Shown here in pieces: positions 20,206 through 28,778 of a stretch of 64,000 bases of DNA (position 1 is its first letter; every line of letters begins with the position of its first letter). The position numbers and the translations under genes were made by a program. This stretch comes from Flagellimonas eckloniae. GTDB taxonomy: Bacteria > Bacteroidota > Bacteroidia > Flavobacteriales > Flavobacteriaceae. The notes beneath the pieces are model-generated. The model ran no database searches and was not told where the DNA came from. It worked only from the letters and a program-made list of their open reading frames with translations. The stretch lies in the NCBI RefSeq assembly GCF_001413955.1, contig NZ_LCTZ01000002.1, positions 1,178,001 to 1,242,000 of the forward strand, in the 5' to 3' direction.

Positions 20206-20532
20206 ATGCCATATAACGAGGAAATAGCAATTAGAATTCGACATGCAGTAGCACTATTTCCAGAAGAATTCACTGAAAAGAAAATGTTTGGAGGAGTCGC
20301 TTTTTTGTACAAGGGAAAAATGACTGTGGGTCCAGTTAAGAATGATTTGATGGTTCGCGTGGTAGGTACTAAAATGGATGTTGTTTTAAGGCAAGAACAT
20401 GTTAGACCAATGGATTTTACAGGTAAAGCTATGAAGGAGTTTATTTTTGTGTCTCCTGAAGGTTTTAAAACTGAAGAACAACTTCAAAACTGGATAGAAC
20501 TAGGTTTGGAGCATGCAAAAAGTAAACTGTAA
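20206..20532 (+). CDS. TfoX/Sxy N-terminal domain protein
   Basis: This 108-residue protein consists only of the TfoX N-terminal domain, with the typical KKMFGGVAFLYKGKM core and a C-terminal helical segment. TfoX/Sxy regulates competence in gammaproteobacteria, but single-domain versions in Bacteroidota have no established role. It lies between tsaD and rsmE with short gaps (33 and 3 bases), so it is probably co-transcribed with them. Confidence 0.92.
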   Translation: MPYNEEIAIRIRHAVALFPEEFTEKKMFGGVAFLYKGKMTVGPVKNDLMVRVVGTKMDVVLRQEHVRPMDFTGKAMKEFIFVSPEGFKTEEQLQNWIELGLEHAKSKL

Positions 20533-20535
20533 TAT

Positions 20536-21240
20536 ATGCAACTCTTTTACAATCCTTCCTTAGACAATAGTTTTAAACAGTTCTTTTTCTCTGCTGAAGA
20601 AAGTAAACATATCTTAAAAGTATTACGAAAGCAAGAAGGAGATGTTTTACACATTACCAATGGAAAAGGATATCTTTTTAAGGCTGAAATTCTTGTTGCT
20701 GATGCCAGGAAATGCAAAGCACAGATTATTTCCACAGAAAAAAGTATTCCAAAACGGTACAAGCTTCATCTAGTTGTTGCCCCCACCAAAATGAACGATC
20801 GCTACGAATGGTTTCTGGAAAAAGCTACAGAAATTGGTGTAGATGAAATAACCCCCATAATTTGTGAGCACTCAGAACGTAAGGTAATCAAACAAGAACG
20901 AATGGAGCGCGTATTGCAATCCGCAATGAAACAATCCTTACAAACCAATTTGCCCAAATTAAATCCTGCAATTTCTTATAAAGAGTTTATGGACCAAGAA
21001 ATGGGAGGGTTAAAATTTATCGCGCATTGTGATGAAAGTGAAAAAATGGAACTAAAAAGAAGGGTTGCTGCAGATAAAGACATTATAATCCTCATAGGAC
21101 CCGAAGGCGATTTTTCAAAGTCGGAAATAAGTTTAGCTGAGTCCAAAAATTTTGTTCCAGTATCTCTTGGAAACAACCGTTTACGAACTGAAACGGCTGC
21201 AATCGTAGCTTGCACAACAGTTTCCATAATCAATAGTTAA
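20536..21240 (+). CDS. rsmE: 16S rRNA (uracil(1498)-N(3))-methyltransferase
   Basis: This 234-residue SPOUT-class methyltransferase has an N-terminal PUA-like domain (to about residue 70) and a C-terminal knotted domain. Diagnostic motifs are IGPEGDFSKSE and LGNNRLRTETAAI, which build the S-adenosylmethionine pocket. It methylates N3 of U1498 in the ribosomal decoding region. It starts three bases after the TfoX-like stop, and its 3' end overlaps the convergent DUF1223 gene by four bases. Confidence 0.96.
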   Translation: MQLFYNPSLDNSFKQFFFSAEESKHILKVLRKQEGDVLHITNGKGYLFKAEILVADARKCKAQIISTEKSIPKRYKLHLVVAPTKMNDRYEWFLEKATEIGVDEITPIICEHSERKVIKQERMERVLQSAMKQSLQTNLPKLNPAISYKEFMDQEMGGLKFIAHCDESEKMELKRRVAADKDIIILIGPEGDFSKSEISLAESKNFVPVSLGNNRLRTETAAIVACTTVSIINS

Positions 21241-22019
21241 CTAGTAATTGGAGCCTTAGCAGCTCCAGTAATATCCAAGTTATCAGACTCTAAAAGTAGC
21301 ATCAAGGTTAGATTGTCATTTTTAGAAACAAGCGTTGGAATCTCAATTGAATGCGTTCCATTTTTGGCAATCATAGAGATGTACTCTTCCGTAACCACAA
21401 TATTACTGTTCTTTAAAGTTTTGTTTCTGTTTTCCCCTCTTTTAACGGATGTGGTACGCTCATCCAAAACCAAAACAACCCTAAGCTGCTTGTCCGCTAA
21501 ATCACCCGATGCAACATAACCAAATACAATTGCTTCGGTATCAACCTTTTTAATAGAAAGGCTCAAAGTATTTTCCGCTTTTTTCGCCCTATATTCATTT
21601 ATTTTAGAATACATCTTTGATTGATTGGAACCTACAAAGTGTTCTTCACCTTTTATGACCAATTGAGGTGTATAATTGCTTCTGTACTGAAACTTTCTGT
21701 TATAATCCCGTTGTTTTTTTGTGTAAACAGATTTACTAAAAGGGTCCTCCCAACCAATATAATTCCAATAATCCACATGATAGGACATCGCATATATATT
21801 TTCTGGGTATTGTTTTTTTACCTTTTCCAAAAGCAAATCAGCAGGAGGACAACTTGAACATCCCTGAGAGGTAAATAGCTCCAAAACTATTGCAGGTGCA
21901 TATGTCTCCGTCTTTGTTTCATTCCCAAGATTTGTTAAATTTTCTTTCCTACCCGAATAAAAGGCCGTAAGAGACATTCCAACTAAGACCATGGTGGGAA
22001 TTATGATTTTTTTAAACAT
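21237..22019 (-). CDS. DUF1223 (thioredoxin-like) secreted protein
   Basis: This 260-residue protein has an N-terminal signal or anchor segment. A thioredoxin-fold region follows, with VLELFTSQGCSSCPPAD, where CSSC is a CxxC motif (a second cysteine pair arrangement is typical of the family). A C-terminal beta domain contains no further motif that I recognise. The family is annotated as DUF1223 and presumed periplasmic; its redox partner is unknown. It is divergent from the DUF4159 gene with only 39 bases between starts. Confidence 0.93.
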   Translation of the reverse strand: MFKKIIIPTMVLVGMSLTAFYSGRKENLTNLGNETKTETYAPAIVLELFTSQGCSSCPPADLLLEKVKKQYPENIYAMSYHVDYWNYIGWEDPFSKSVYTKKQRDYNRKFQYRSNYTPQLVIKGEEHFVGSNQSKMYSKINEYRAKKAENTLSLSIKKVDTEAIVFGYVASGDLADKQLRVVLVLDERTTSVKRGENRNKTLKNSNIVVTEEYISMIAKNGTHSIEIPTLVSKNDNLTLMLLLESDNLDITGAAKAPITS

Positions 22020-22058
22020 GAATGCTGTATTTTTGATTTCTTAGTTATTCGTAGTGAA

Positions 22059-22709
22059 ATGAAACAACTTACCAAGCTGTTTGCTTTTTTAACTTTTTTT
22101 GTGACGAGCCAATCTTATACACAGGATATAGCCATCTTAAAATATGGTGGTGGTGGTGATTGGTACTCTAACCCTACTGCCCTACCCAATCTAATTAAGT
22201 TCTGTAACAGCAACATAGGCACTAAAATAAATCCAAAACCCGAAACAGTTGAAATTGGAAGTGTTTCCATATTTCAATACCCCTATCTTCACATGACAGG
22301 GCACGGAAATGTCTTTTTTTCTGACGAGGAAGCTGAAAATCTAAGAACCTATTTATTGTCCGGTGGATTTTTACATATAGATGACAATTATGGTATGCAA
22401 CCCTACCTAAAAAGGGAATTGGAAAAGGTATTCCCAACCAAGCAATTGGAAGAACTAGGTGCCGACCATCCAATTTTTAACCAGAAGTATAATTTCCCTG
22501 CTGGTTTACCCAAAATACATGAGCATGATGGAAAAAGACCCCAGGCTTTGGGTATTTTTGAAGAAGGAAGACTGTTGTTGTTGTTCACCTTTGAAAGTGA
22601 TTTGGGAGATGGTTGGGAAGACCCGTCCGTGCATAACGACCCAGAAGAAATTAGATTAAAAGCACTACAGATGGGCGCTAATATCATTGAATACGCCTTT
22701 AAAAGTTAA
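22059..22709 (+). CDS. DUF4159 domain-containing secreted protein
   Basis: This 216-residue protein has a signal peptide ending near TQSYTQ. The DUF4159 domain fills the rest, with YGGGGDWYSNPTALPNL at the start and LLSGGFLHIDDNYG in the middle, a fold related to class I glutamine amidotransferases. Family members often accompany MoxR/DUF58-type genes, but here the neighbours are a permease and a methyltransferase. It is the first of three closely spaced genes; the next starts four bases downstream. Function is unknown. Confidence 0.92.
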   Translation: MKQLTKLFAFLTFFVTSQSYTQDIAILKYGGGGDWYSNPTALPNLIKFCNSNIGTKINPKPETVEIGSVSIFQYPYLHMTGHGNVFFSDEEAENLRTYLLSGGFLHIDDNYGMQPYLKRELEKVFPTKQLEELGADHPIFNQKYNFPAGLPKIHEHDGKRPQALGIFEEGRLLLLFTFESDLGDGWEDPSVHNDPEEIRLKALQMGANIIEYAFKS

Positions 22710-22712
22710 CGT

Positions 22713-23813
22713 ATGACTTCAAAAATGATATCCAAAGGAATTTTAAGAGCAGTTGCCATTATTGTTGGTGTTGTTCTTTTGGGCTATTTTTTATTTAAGA
22801 TTCAATCCGTTTTGGCCTATTTGGCCATTGCTGCAGTAATTGCTCTTCTGGGAAGACCGGTAGTCCTCTTTTTAAGACGTAAATTAAAATTTCCAAACAC
22901 CTTGGCGGTAATTGTGACCATGGTCATAATGCTGGCAATTTTTCTAGGGATTCTGGCTTTGTTTATTCCCCTGATTTCTGAGCAAAGTAAAAACCTGTCC
23001 TTATTGGATATTGATGCCTTAAAAGCGGATGTAAATACCCTCTATCTTCAAATCTTGGAATATTTTGGAGCCACAACAGATAATGTCACCCATTTAATTG
23101 AAGATTCCGATTTGGAGAAAAATGTATTGGAAGGATTGGATTTAGGTTTTATTCCAGACTTTCTTAATTCATTTGTAAATACCCTAAGCAGTTTTAGCAT
23201 TGGGCTTTTTTCAGTGCTTTTTATTTCATTTTTCTTTTTGAAGGATAGCAACCTTTTTCAAAATGGAATGTTGACTTTTGTTCCAGACAACAAGGAAAGT
23301 AATCTTGTCAAATCTGTTGATAAAATCAATGGATTGTTATCCCGATACTTCGCCGGAATCTTGCTTCAACTTTTTATTTTATTCGTGATTTATACAATAG
23401 CACTTTTAATTGCTGGGGTAGAAAATGCAATTGTGATCGCGTTCCTTTGTGCACTCTTCAACATCATTCCATACATAGGTCCAATCATTGGTGGGGCAAT
23501 CATGATCACATTAACAATGACCAGTTTTTTAGGTGCTGATTTTAGTACGGTAATTTTACCAAAAGCCCTCTACGTTTTTATCGGTTTGATCATTGGTCAA
23601 CTCATCGATAATTTCTTTTCTCAACCCTTTATTTTTTCAACAAGTGTGAAATCCCATCCCTTGGAAATCTTTTTGGTAATCATCATTGCAGGACTCGTAT
23701 TTGGAGTAGTTGGAATGGTAGTTGCCGTACCTGGTTATACCGCAATAAAAGTAATTTTAAAAGAGTTTTTAGCTGAAAATTCCGTTGTAAAAAAGTTAAC
23801 CAAAAATTTATAG
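22713..23813 (+). CDS. AI-2E family (PerM/TqsA-like) membrane transporter
   Basis: This 366-residue protein has about seven or eight membrane helices and the family's central cytoplasmic segment after the third helix. The conserved region around NIIPYIGPIIGG and the terminal GVVGMVVAVPGYTAIKV are clear. The family includes the autoinducer-2 exporter TqsA and a sodium/proton antiporter, so the substrate cannot be assigned. It is part of a tight plus-strand cluster from 22059 to 24999. Confidence 0.94.
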   Translation: MTSKMISKGILRAVAIIVGVVLLGYFLFKIQSVLAYLAIAAVIALLGRPVVLFLRRKLKFPNTLAVIVTMVIMLAIFLGILALFIPLISEQSKNLSLLDIDALKADVNTLYLQILEYFGATTDNVTHLIEDSDLEKNVLEGLDLGFIPDFLNSFVNTLSSFSIGLFSVLFISFFFLKDSNLFQNGMLTFVPDNKESNLVKSVDKINGLLSRYFAGILLQLFILFVIYTIALLIAGVENAIVIAFLCALFNIIPYIGPIIGGAIMITLTMTSFLGADFSTVILPKALYVFIGLIIGQLIDNFFSQPFIFSTSVKSHPLEIFLVIIIAGLVFGVVGMVVAVPGYTAIKVILKEFLAENSVVKKLTKNL

Positions 23814-23820
23814 TATTAGT

Positions 23821-24999
23821 TTGAATAAACTACTTTTAAATACTGGCGTACAGGATTTTATAAAAAATAATATAAATACTGACATCGTGTCAGTACTATT
23901 AAAAAAACAACTATTTGAAGGAATTTCACAAAAAGAGCTTTTCCAACAGTTGGAGGCTAAAAAAAAATGCGAATATAAACTCCCATCTTGGTTCAATACA
24001 ACCAATATTTATTATCCCAATAAAGTGAACATTGAGCAAACGAGCTCAGAACAAACAGCCGCTTATAAAGCGAAGCTTTTGGATGGAAAATCACTGCTTG
24101 ATTTAACCGGAGGCTTTGGTGTTGATGCTTACTATTTTTCAAAGCAATTGGATACTGTTTTTCATTGCGAAATCGATCAAGAATTAAGTGAAATTACAAA
24201 TCATAATTTTAAAATACTTGACCAAAACAATATCATTTGTGTTGCGGAAGATGGATTTCAATTTTTAAAAAATACCACCAAAAAATTTGATTGGATTTAT
24301 ATTGATCCATCTCGAAGAGATGATGTTAAAGGAAAAGTTTTTCTGTTAAAGGATTGTTTGCCTAATCTTCCAGAAAACCTTTCTTTTCTTTTTAAGAAAA
24401 CCAAGAATATTTTAATCAAAACCTCTCCCCTATTAGATATTTCCCAGAGTATAAAAGAGCTTGATTTTGTAAAGGAAATTCATATTGTGGCAATCAACAA
24501 TGAAGTAAAAGAATTGCTTTATATTTTGGAACATGGTTTTAAAGATGAGATTTTAATAAACACCATAAACCTTACCAAAAATCAAGAAGTGCATTTTAGC
24601 TTCATCATGATGGTAGAAGCTAAAATAGTATTGGAACATGATACTCCTAAAAAATATTTATACGAACCTAATGCAGCTATTTTAAAATCCGGTGGATTCA
24701 AAACCGTCGCCAAAACCTATAAAATTAAAAAGCTACATCAACATTCACATTTGTACACTTCAGACGCTTTAGTGGATTTTCCTGGGAGAAGGTTCAGAAT
24801 ACTAGAAACCATTCCATATTCAAAAAATAGGGTAACCCAACTAGGCCTGAAAAAAGCGAATGTCACTACTCGTAATTTTCCATCGACAGTTGCAGAATTA
24901 CGCAAAAGGCACAAAATAAAAGATGGTGGAGATGTTTATTTGTTTTTCACAACTGATGTAAATAATAAGCTAATTGTCCTCTACTGTGAAAAAGCCTAA
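23821..24999 (+). CDS. Class I SAM-dependent methyltransferase with THUMP-like C-terminal domain
   Basis: This 392-residue protein has a TTG start seven bases after the preceding stop. Residues about 70-210 form a Rossmann methyltransferase with LLDLTGGFGVDAY as motif I and YIDPSRRD as the catalytic-loop motif. The C-terminal part (about 310-390) is the THUMP-like domain of this family. The likely target is RNA, but the substrate has not been established to my knowledge. The last four bases overlap the convergent dipeptidase gene. Confidence 0.92.
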   Translation: MNKLLLNTGVQDFIKNNINTDIVSVLLKKQLFEGISQKELFQQLEAKKKCEYKLPSWFNTTNIYYPNKVNIEQTSSEQTAAYKAKLLDGKSLLDLTGGFGVDAYYFSKQLDTVFHCEIDQELSEITNHNFKILDQNNIICVAEDGFQFLKNTTKKFDWIYIDPSRRDDVKGKVFLLKDCLPNLPENLSFLFKKTKNILIKTSPLLDISQSIKELDFVKEIHIVAINNEVKELLYILEHGFKDEILINTINLTKNQEVHFSFIMMVEAKIVLEHDTPKKYLYEPNAAILKSGGFKTVAKTYKIKKLHQHSHLYTSDALVDFPGRRFRILETIPYSKNRVTQLGLKKANVTTRNFPSTVAELRKRHKIKDGGDVYLFFTTDVNNKLIVLYCEKA

Positions 25000-25706
25000 T
25001 GCTTACATTCCCACTTAAAATTAGCGATTTTATCATTGGACCCGGCTGAAAGATTATAGTGCCACCACTCAGTTCGTATAGACCAAAAACCATGGGCTTC
25101 CATGGTTTCCTTTAAAAGTTTTCGATTGGATAATATTTCCTTGGACAAATCCAAATTGTCATGGTAAGCCCTTTTTCCAAAGAAATCAAAATCAGTTCCC
25201 ATGTCCAATTCATTTCCATCCATATCAACCAAGGTAATATCAACGGCCCCACCTTTATTGTGAATAGAGCCCTTTACTGGATTTGCCACGTATTGGGGAT
25301 TGGGTACAATCTCCCACATTTTATACTGTACTGAATTGGGTCGGTAACAGTCAAAGAATTTTATCTTTGCTCCTTTTTCCAAGAAATCCTTATTGGCATT
25401 TATAAGAGCTTTGGCCGTTTTAACTCGTGTATAGCATTCTGCACAATCGTACACCTTTGCTTTTAAGAAATTGTTTTCTGTTGCATAACGCATATCGTAT
25501 GCAAAATCTTCACTAAAATCAGCCAACCGAACAAAAGTAGTATCCGCTAAACCTTCAAAAGACTTTAGTTCCTTCTTTTGCACCGAATCAACCTTAACAA
25601 TTGTTTCTATTGTATCAGAACTGTTTGATTTGTTTTGTTTTTTGGCAACTTCTTGACAGCAACCCAAAGCAACTAGGGTAACCATAAAAACCAGGTGATA
25701 TTTCAT
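24996..25706 (-). CDS. D-alanyl-D-alanine dipeptidase (peptidase M15D, VanX/DdpX-like) lipoprotein
   Basis: The protein is 236 residues from ATG 25706, chosen because it gives a lipoprotein signal with the lipobox LVALGC. A longer frame to 25796 would overlap the upstream gene. The zinc ligands lie in SIHNKGGAVD (SxHxxGxAxD) and EWWH, and RPNSVQ carries the conserved arginine. VanX-type enzymes hydrolyse D-Ala-D-Ala; here it is probably involved in periplasmic cell-wall turnover. It starts four bases after the stop of the esterase gene, so the two are an operon. Confidence 0.93.
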   Translation of the reverse strand: MKYHLVFMVTLVALGCCQEVAKKQNKSNSSDTIETIVKVDSVQKKELKSFEGLADTTFVRLADFSEDFAYDMRYATENNFLKAKVYDCAECYTRVKTAKALINANKDFLEKGAKIKFFDCYRPNSVQYKMWEIVPNPQYVANPVKGSIHNKGGAVDITLVDMDGNELDMGTDFDFFGKRAYHDNLDLSKEILSNRKLLKETMEAHGFWSIRTEWWHYNLSAGSNDKIANFKWECKH

Positions 25707-25710
25707 TAAA

Positions 25711-26436
25711 CTATTTTTGTTTTTGTTTGACAAACCATTCATATAGCTCCTCCGTGGTATAGGCTCTACTCCATGAGTTATGCCCAACATCTTCATATCT
25801 TGTGTACCTTACATCATAATTCATTTCCTTAAGTTTGGCCACCATTTTATCAGACTCATCTACAGAAATCACTTTGTCCTTATCTCCATGAAACACCCAA
25901 ATAGGCATTTTTTTATTGATCCAATGTGCATAAGGTAAAGGTGCCATTCCGCAAACAACAGCCATCGCAGCAAACTTTTTTGGGTATTGTGTTGCTAATT
26001 CCCAAGCTGCACTACCCCCTCTGCTTAGGCCAGTTAAATAGATTCTATTTTTATCAACATTATTGGTCTCTACCACTGAATCCAACAGTTTTATAATTGC
26101 CTCTGTGTTCCACCACTTTCTTCTATATGGGTTTTGTGGAGCCAGCACCAGAAATGGAAATTGTTTTCCTTCAACCAAAAGTTTTGGAGGGCCATTTTTT
26201 TTTATTTCTTCCAAATCTCCACCAGATTCCCCACCTCCATGAAGAAAAAGTAGTAACCCAAATTCTTTTTGGTCTCCCGACTCGTAGTCTTGAGGGTAAT
26301 ACAAATAATACTTAAGATTTTCAGTGGTTACCGTTTGCAGCTCATCCTCAATAAGTTGGGATTGTGCCGAACAACTTTCCATTAGGAATAGTCCAACTAA
26401 AAAAAGTACTTTGAAAAAAAAATGTTGCATTTTCAT
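25711..26436 (-). CDS. Alpha/beta-hydrolase lipoprotein (COG4099-like esterase/peptidase)
   Basis: This 241-residue protein has a lipoprotein signal (cysteine in MESCSAQ). The hydrolase core shows the oxyanion segment LFLHGGGESGG, the nucleophile elbow GLSRGG, an acid-residue region HGDKDKVI and the histidine in VGHNSW. It resembles the poly(3-hydroxybutyrate) depolymerase/phospholipase-like esterases, and its natural substrate is unknown. It is the first gene of the pair with the dipeptidase and is divergent from the symporter genes. Confidence 0.9.
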   Translation of the reverse strand: MKMQHFFFKVLFLVGLFLMESCSAQSQLIEDELQTVTTENLKYYLYYPQDYESGDQKEFGLLLFLHGGGESGGDLEEIKKNGPPKLLVEGKQFPFLVLAPQNPYRRKWWNTEAIIKLLDSVVETNNVDKNRIYLTGLSRGGSAAWELATQYPKKFAAMAVVCGMAPLPYAHWINKKMPIWVFHGDKDKVISVDESDKMVAKLKEMNYDVRYTRYEDVGHNSWSRAYTTEELYEWFVKQKQK

Positions 26437-26519
26437 GCTCTAAGTTACAAAACCAGTAAAAAGAATATCTTTAAGGACTTAGTAAAAACCAAACTAATCT
26501 TTACTAACATTAAACAATT

Positions 26520-26768
26520 ATGGAAGACCAAAAAAAATATTGGAAGGAAAATTTAAAGTATCTGGGGATATTATTAACCATATGGTTTCTAGTGTCTTTT
26601 GTTTTTGGTATTCTGCTTGTAGAAGAGTTAAATACCATTCGCCTTGGTGGGTTTAAACTTGGTTTTTGGTTTGCACAACAAGGGTCTATCTACGTTTTCG
26701 TGCTACTCATTTTTGTGTATATAAGGTTGATGAACAAGTTGGATAAAAAATATAACCTAGATACATAA
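26520..26768 (+). CDS. DUF4212 small subunit of a sodium:solute symporter
   Basis: This 82-residue protein has two membrane helices (about 15-37 and 52-74). It matches the DUF4212 family, the small subunit always found directly before a large sodium:solute symporter, as here with a four-base gap. It probably stabilises the transporter in the inner membrane. Confidence 0.94.
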   Translation: MEDQKKYWKENLKYLGILLTIWFLVSFVFGILLVEELNTIRLGGFKLGFWFAQQGSIYVFVLLIFVYIRLMNKLDKKYNLDT

Positions 26769-26772
26769 GAAT

Positions 26773-28461
26773 ATGGACATTCAACTATGGACCTGGATTT
26801 TAGTAGGAATCACATTTACACTTTATATAGGAATAGCAATTTGGTCAAGAGCAGGGTCAACTAAAGACTTTTATGTTGCTGGAGGTGGTGTATCCCCCCT
26901 GGCCAATGGTTTGGCTACAGCTGCCGATTGGATGTCTGCAGCTTCGTTTATCTCAATGGCCGGTTTAATTTCATTCAATGGTTATGACGGTTCAGTTTAT
27001 CTAATGGGTTGGACCGGAGGTTATGTATTGTTAGCCTTGTTATTGGCGCCCTATCTTAGAAAATTCGGGAAATTCACCGTACCCGATTTTATCGGAGATA
27101 GATATTATTCCAATCTGGCCAGGGGAATAGCGGTTGTCTGTGCGCTACTAATTTCATTTACCTACGTCGCCGGTCAAATGAGAGGTGTGGGATTGGTGTT
27201 TTCAAGGTTTTTAGAGGTTGATATCAATACAGGTGTTATCATAGGAATGTTCATTGTTCTCTTCTATGCGGTTCTGGGAGGAATGAAAGGAATTACCTAT
27301 ACCCAAGTGGCGCAATATTGCGTGCTCATTTTTGCATTTATGGTTCCTGCCATTTTTATTTCCATCCAAATGACGGGCAACCCCATTCCGCAACTGGGAT
27401 TTGGTGATAAAATAGCTGATGGCACTTATTTATTGGACAAATTGGATGGGCTGCATCGAGAGCTTGGTTTTCATGAGTACACCTCAGGAAGCAAATCAAA
27501 AATGGACGTTTTTTTCATAACCGCAGCTCTTATGGTAGGTACGGCGGGATTACCCCATGTTATTGTTAGATTCTTTACTGTGAAAAAGGTAAGCGATGCA
27601 CGTAAGTCAGCCGGATGGGCATTATTGTTCATCGCCATTTTGTACACAACTGCTCCAGCAATAGCAGTCTTTGCAAGAACGAATATGATAGAAACCGTAA
27701 GTAATGAAGATTACGAAAACCTTCCGGAATGGTTCAGTAATTGGGAAACAACGGGATTAATAACATTTGACGACAAGAACAAGGATGGTAAGGTGCAATA
27801 CCTGGCGGATAAGTCCAAAAACGAATTGACCATTGATCAAGACATTATGGTATTGGCTAATCCTGAGATTGCCAAATTACCAAATTGGGTGATTGCACTG
27901 GTTGCAGCAGGAGCACTGGCTGCAGCATTATCAACCGCAGCTGGTTTGTTACTTGTTATTTCTGCCTCTGTGTCACATGATTTGATAAAGAAAATGTTTA
28001 AGCCGGACATCTCTGAGAAAGGAGAGCTTGTTGTAGCAAGATTATCAGCAGTTTTTGCTGTCTGTATTGCTGGGTATTTTGGTATTAATCCCCCAGATTT
28101 TGTTGCTGCTACCGTGGCTTTGGCTTTTGGATTGGCTGCTGCATCTTTCTTTCCAGCAATTATTTTGGGAATTTTCAGTAAACGAATCAATAAAGAAGGT
28201 GCAATTGCCGGAATGGTAGTCGGTATTTTATTAATGCTGTTCTATATGATGAAATTTAAATTTGATTGGTTTGGAGGAGGGGCCAAAGAAGACTGGTGGT
28301 TTGGTATTTCCCCTGAAGGATTTGGAACATTGGCAATGGTAGTTAATTTTATCGTGTCCATAACAGTCTCGTTGGTTACTCCAAAGCCACCTAAAGAAGT
28401 TCAAGAAATTGTTGAGAACATTCGCGTGCCTAGCGGTGCTGGTGAAGCACATTCTCATTAA
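26773..28461 (+). CDS. Sodium:solute symporter family large subunit (ActP-like)
   Basis: This 562-residue protein has about 13 membrane helices of the SSS fold, including the conserved TAADWMSAASFISMAG segment and GTAGLPHVIVRFFTV. Homologues near acetate permease ActP carry monocarboxylates, but the DUF4212-linked subfamily is of uncertain substrate. An inserted hydrophilic loop around residues 310-365 contains a DKNKDGKV stretch resembling a calcium-loop motif. It is co-transcribed with the small subunit. Confidence 0.94.
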   Translation: MDIQLWTWILVGITFTLYIGIAIWSRAGSTKDFYVAGGGVSPLANGLATAADWMSAASFISMAGLISFNGYDGSVYLMGWTGGYVLLALLLAPYLRKFGKFTVPDFIGDRYYSNLARGIAVVCALLISFTYVAGQMRGVGLVFSRFLEVDINTGVIIGMFIVLFYAVLGGMKGITYTQVAQYCVLIFAFMVPAIFISIQMTGNPIPQLGFGDKIADGTYLLDKLDGLHRELGFHEYTSGSKSKMDVFFITAALMVGTAGLPHVIVRFFTVKKVSDARKSAGWALLFIAILYTTAPAIAVFARTNMIETVSNEDYENLPEWFSNWETTGLITFDDKNKDGKVQYLADKSKNELTIDQDIMVLANPEIAKLPNWVIALVAAGALAAALSTAAGLLLVISASVSHDLIKKMFKPDISEKGELVVARLSAVFAVCIAGYFGINPPDFVAATVALAFGLAAASFFPAIILGIFSKRINKEGAIAGMVVGILLMLFYMMKFKFDWFGGGAKEDWWFGISPEGFGTLAMVVNFIVSITVSLVTPKPPKEVQEIVENIRVPSGAGEAHSH

Positions 28462-28778
28462 AAACCATGCCTTTCATATTCGTTTTAAGACAATAAGAGT
28501 AATATAGGTAAAAATATTCTAAACTACTTAATTGGAATATTTTGGGTTAAATTTTAGCTCAAATACTCTATTTGTACTCCTTCAAAAAAACAGTGCACTC
28601 ATACAAAACAGTCAAATTTCTTCTGAAATATTTTACGGTCCTGTATACAAATAGCACCAATTCTTCGTTGTAAGTAAAAGATTACATTAAATGTAATATT
28701 GAATTACTAAACCAGCTTTATACCAAAACCTAATTTAACCAACAAGACCTCAACCAAGAGTGAAAAACAAAAATAAAC
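28462..28778. promoter_or_regulatory. Intergenic region upstream of the signalling operon
   Basis: I found no gene in these 317 AT-rich bases. One feature stands out: ATTACAT-TAA-ATGTAAT at 28681-28697, a perfect seven-base inverted repeat about 80 bases before the kinase start, possibly an operator. I saw no exact TAnnTTTG element. Confidence 0.35.
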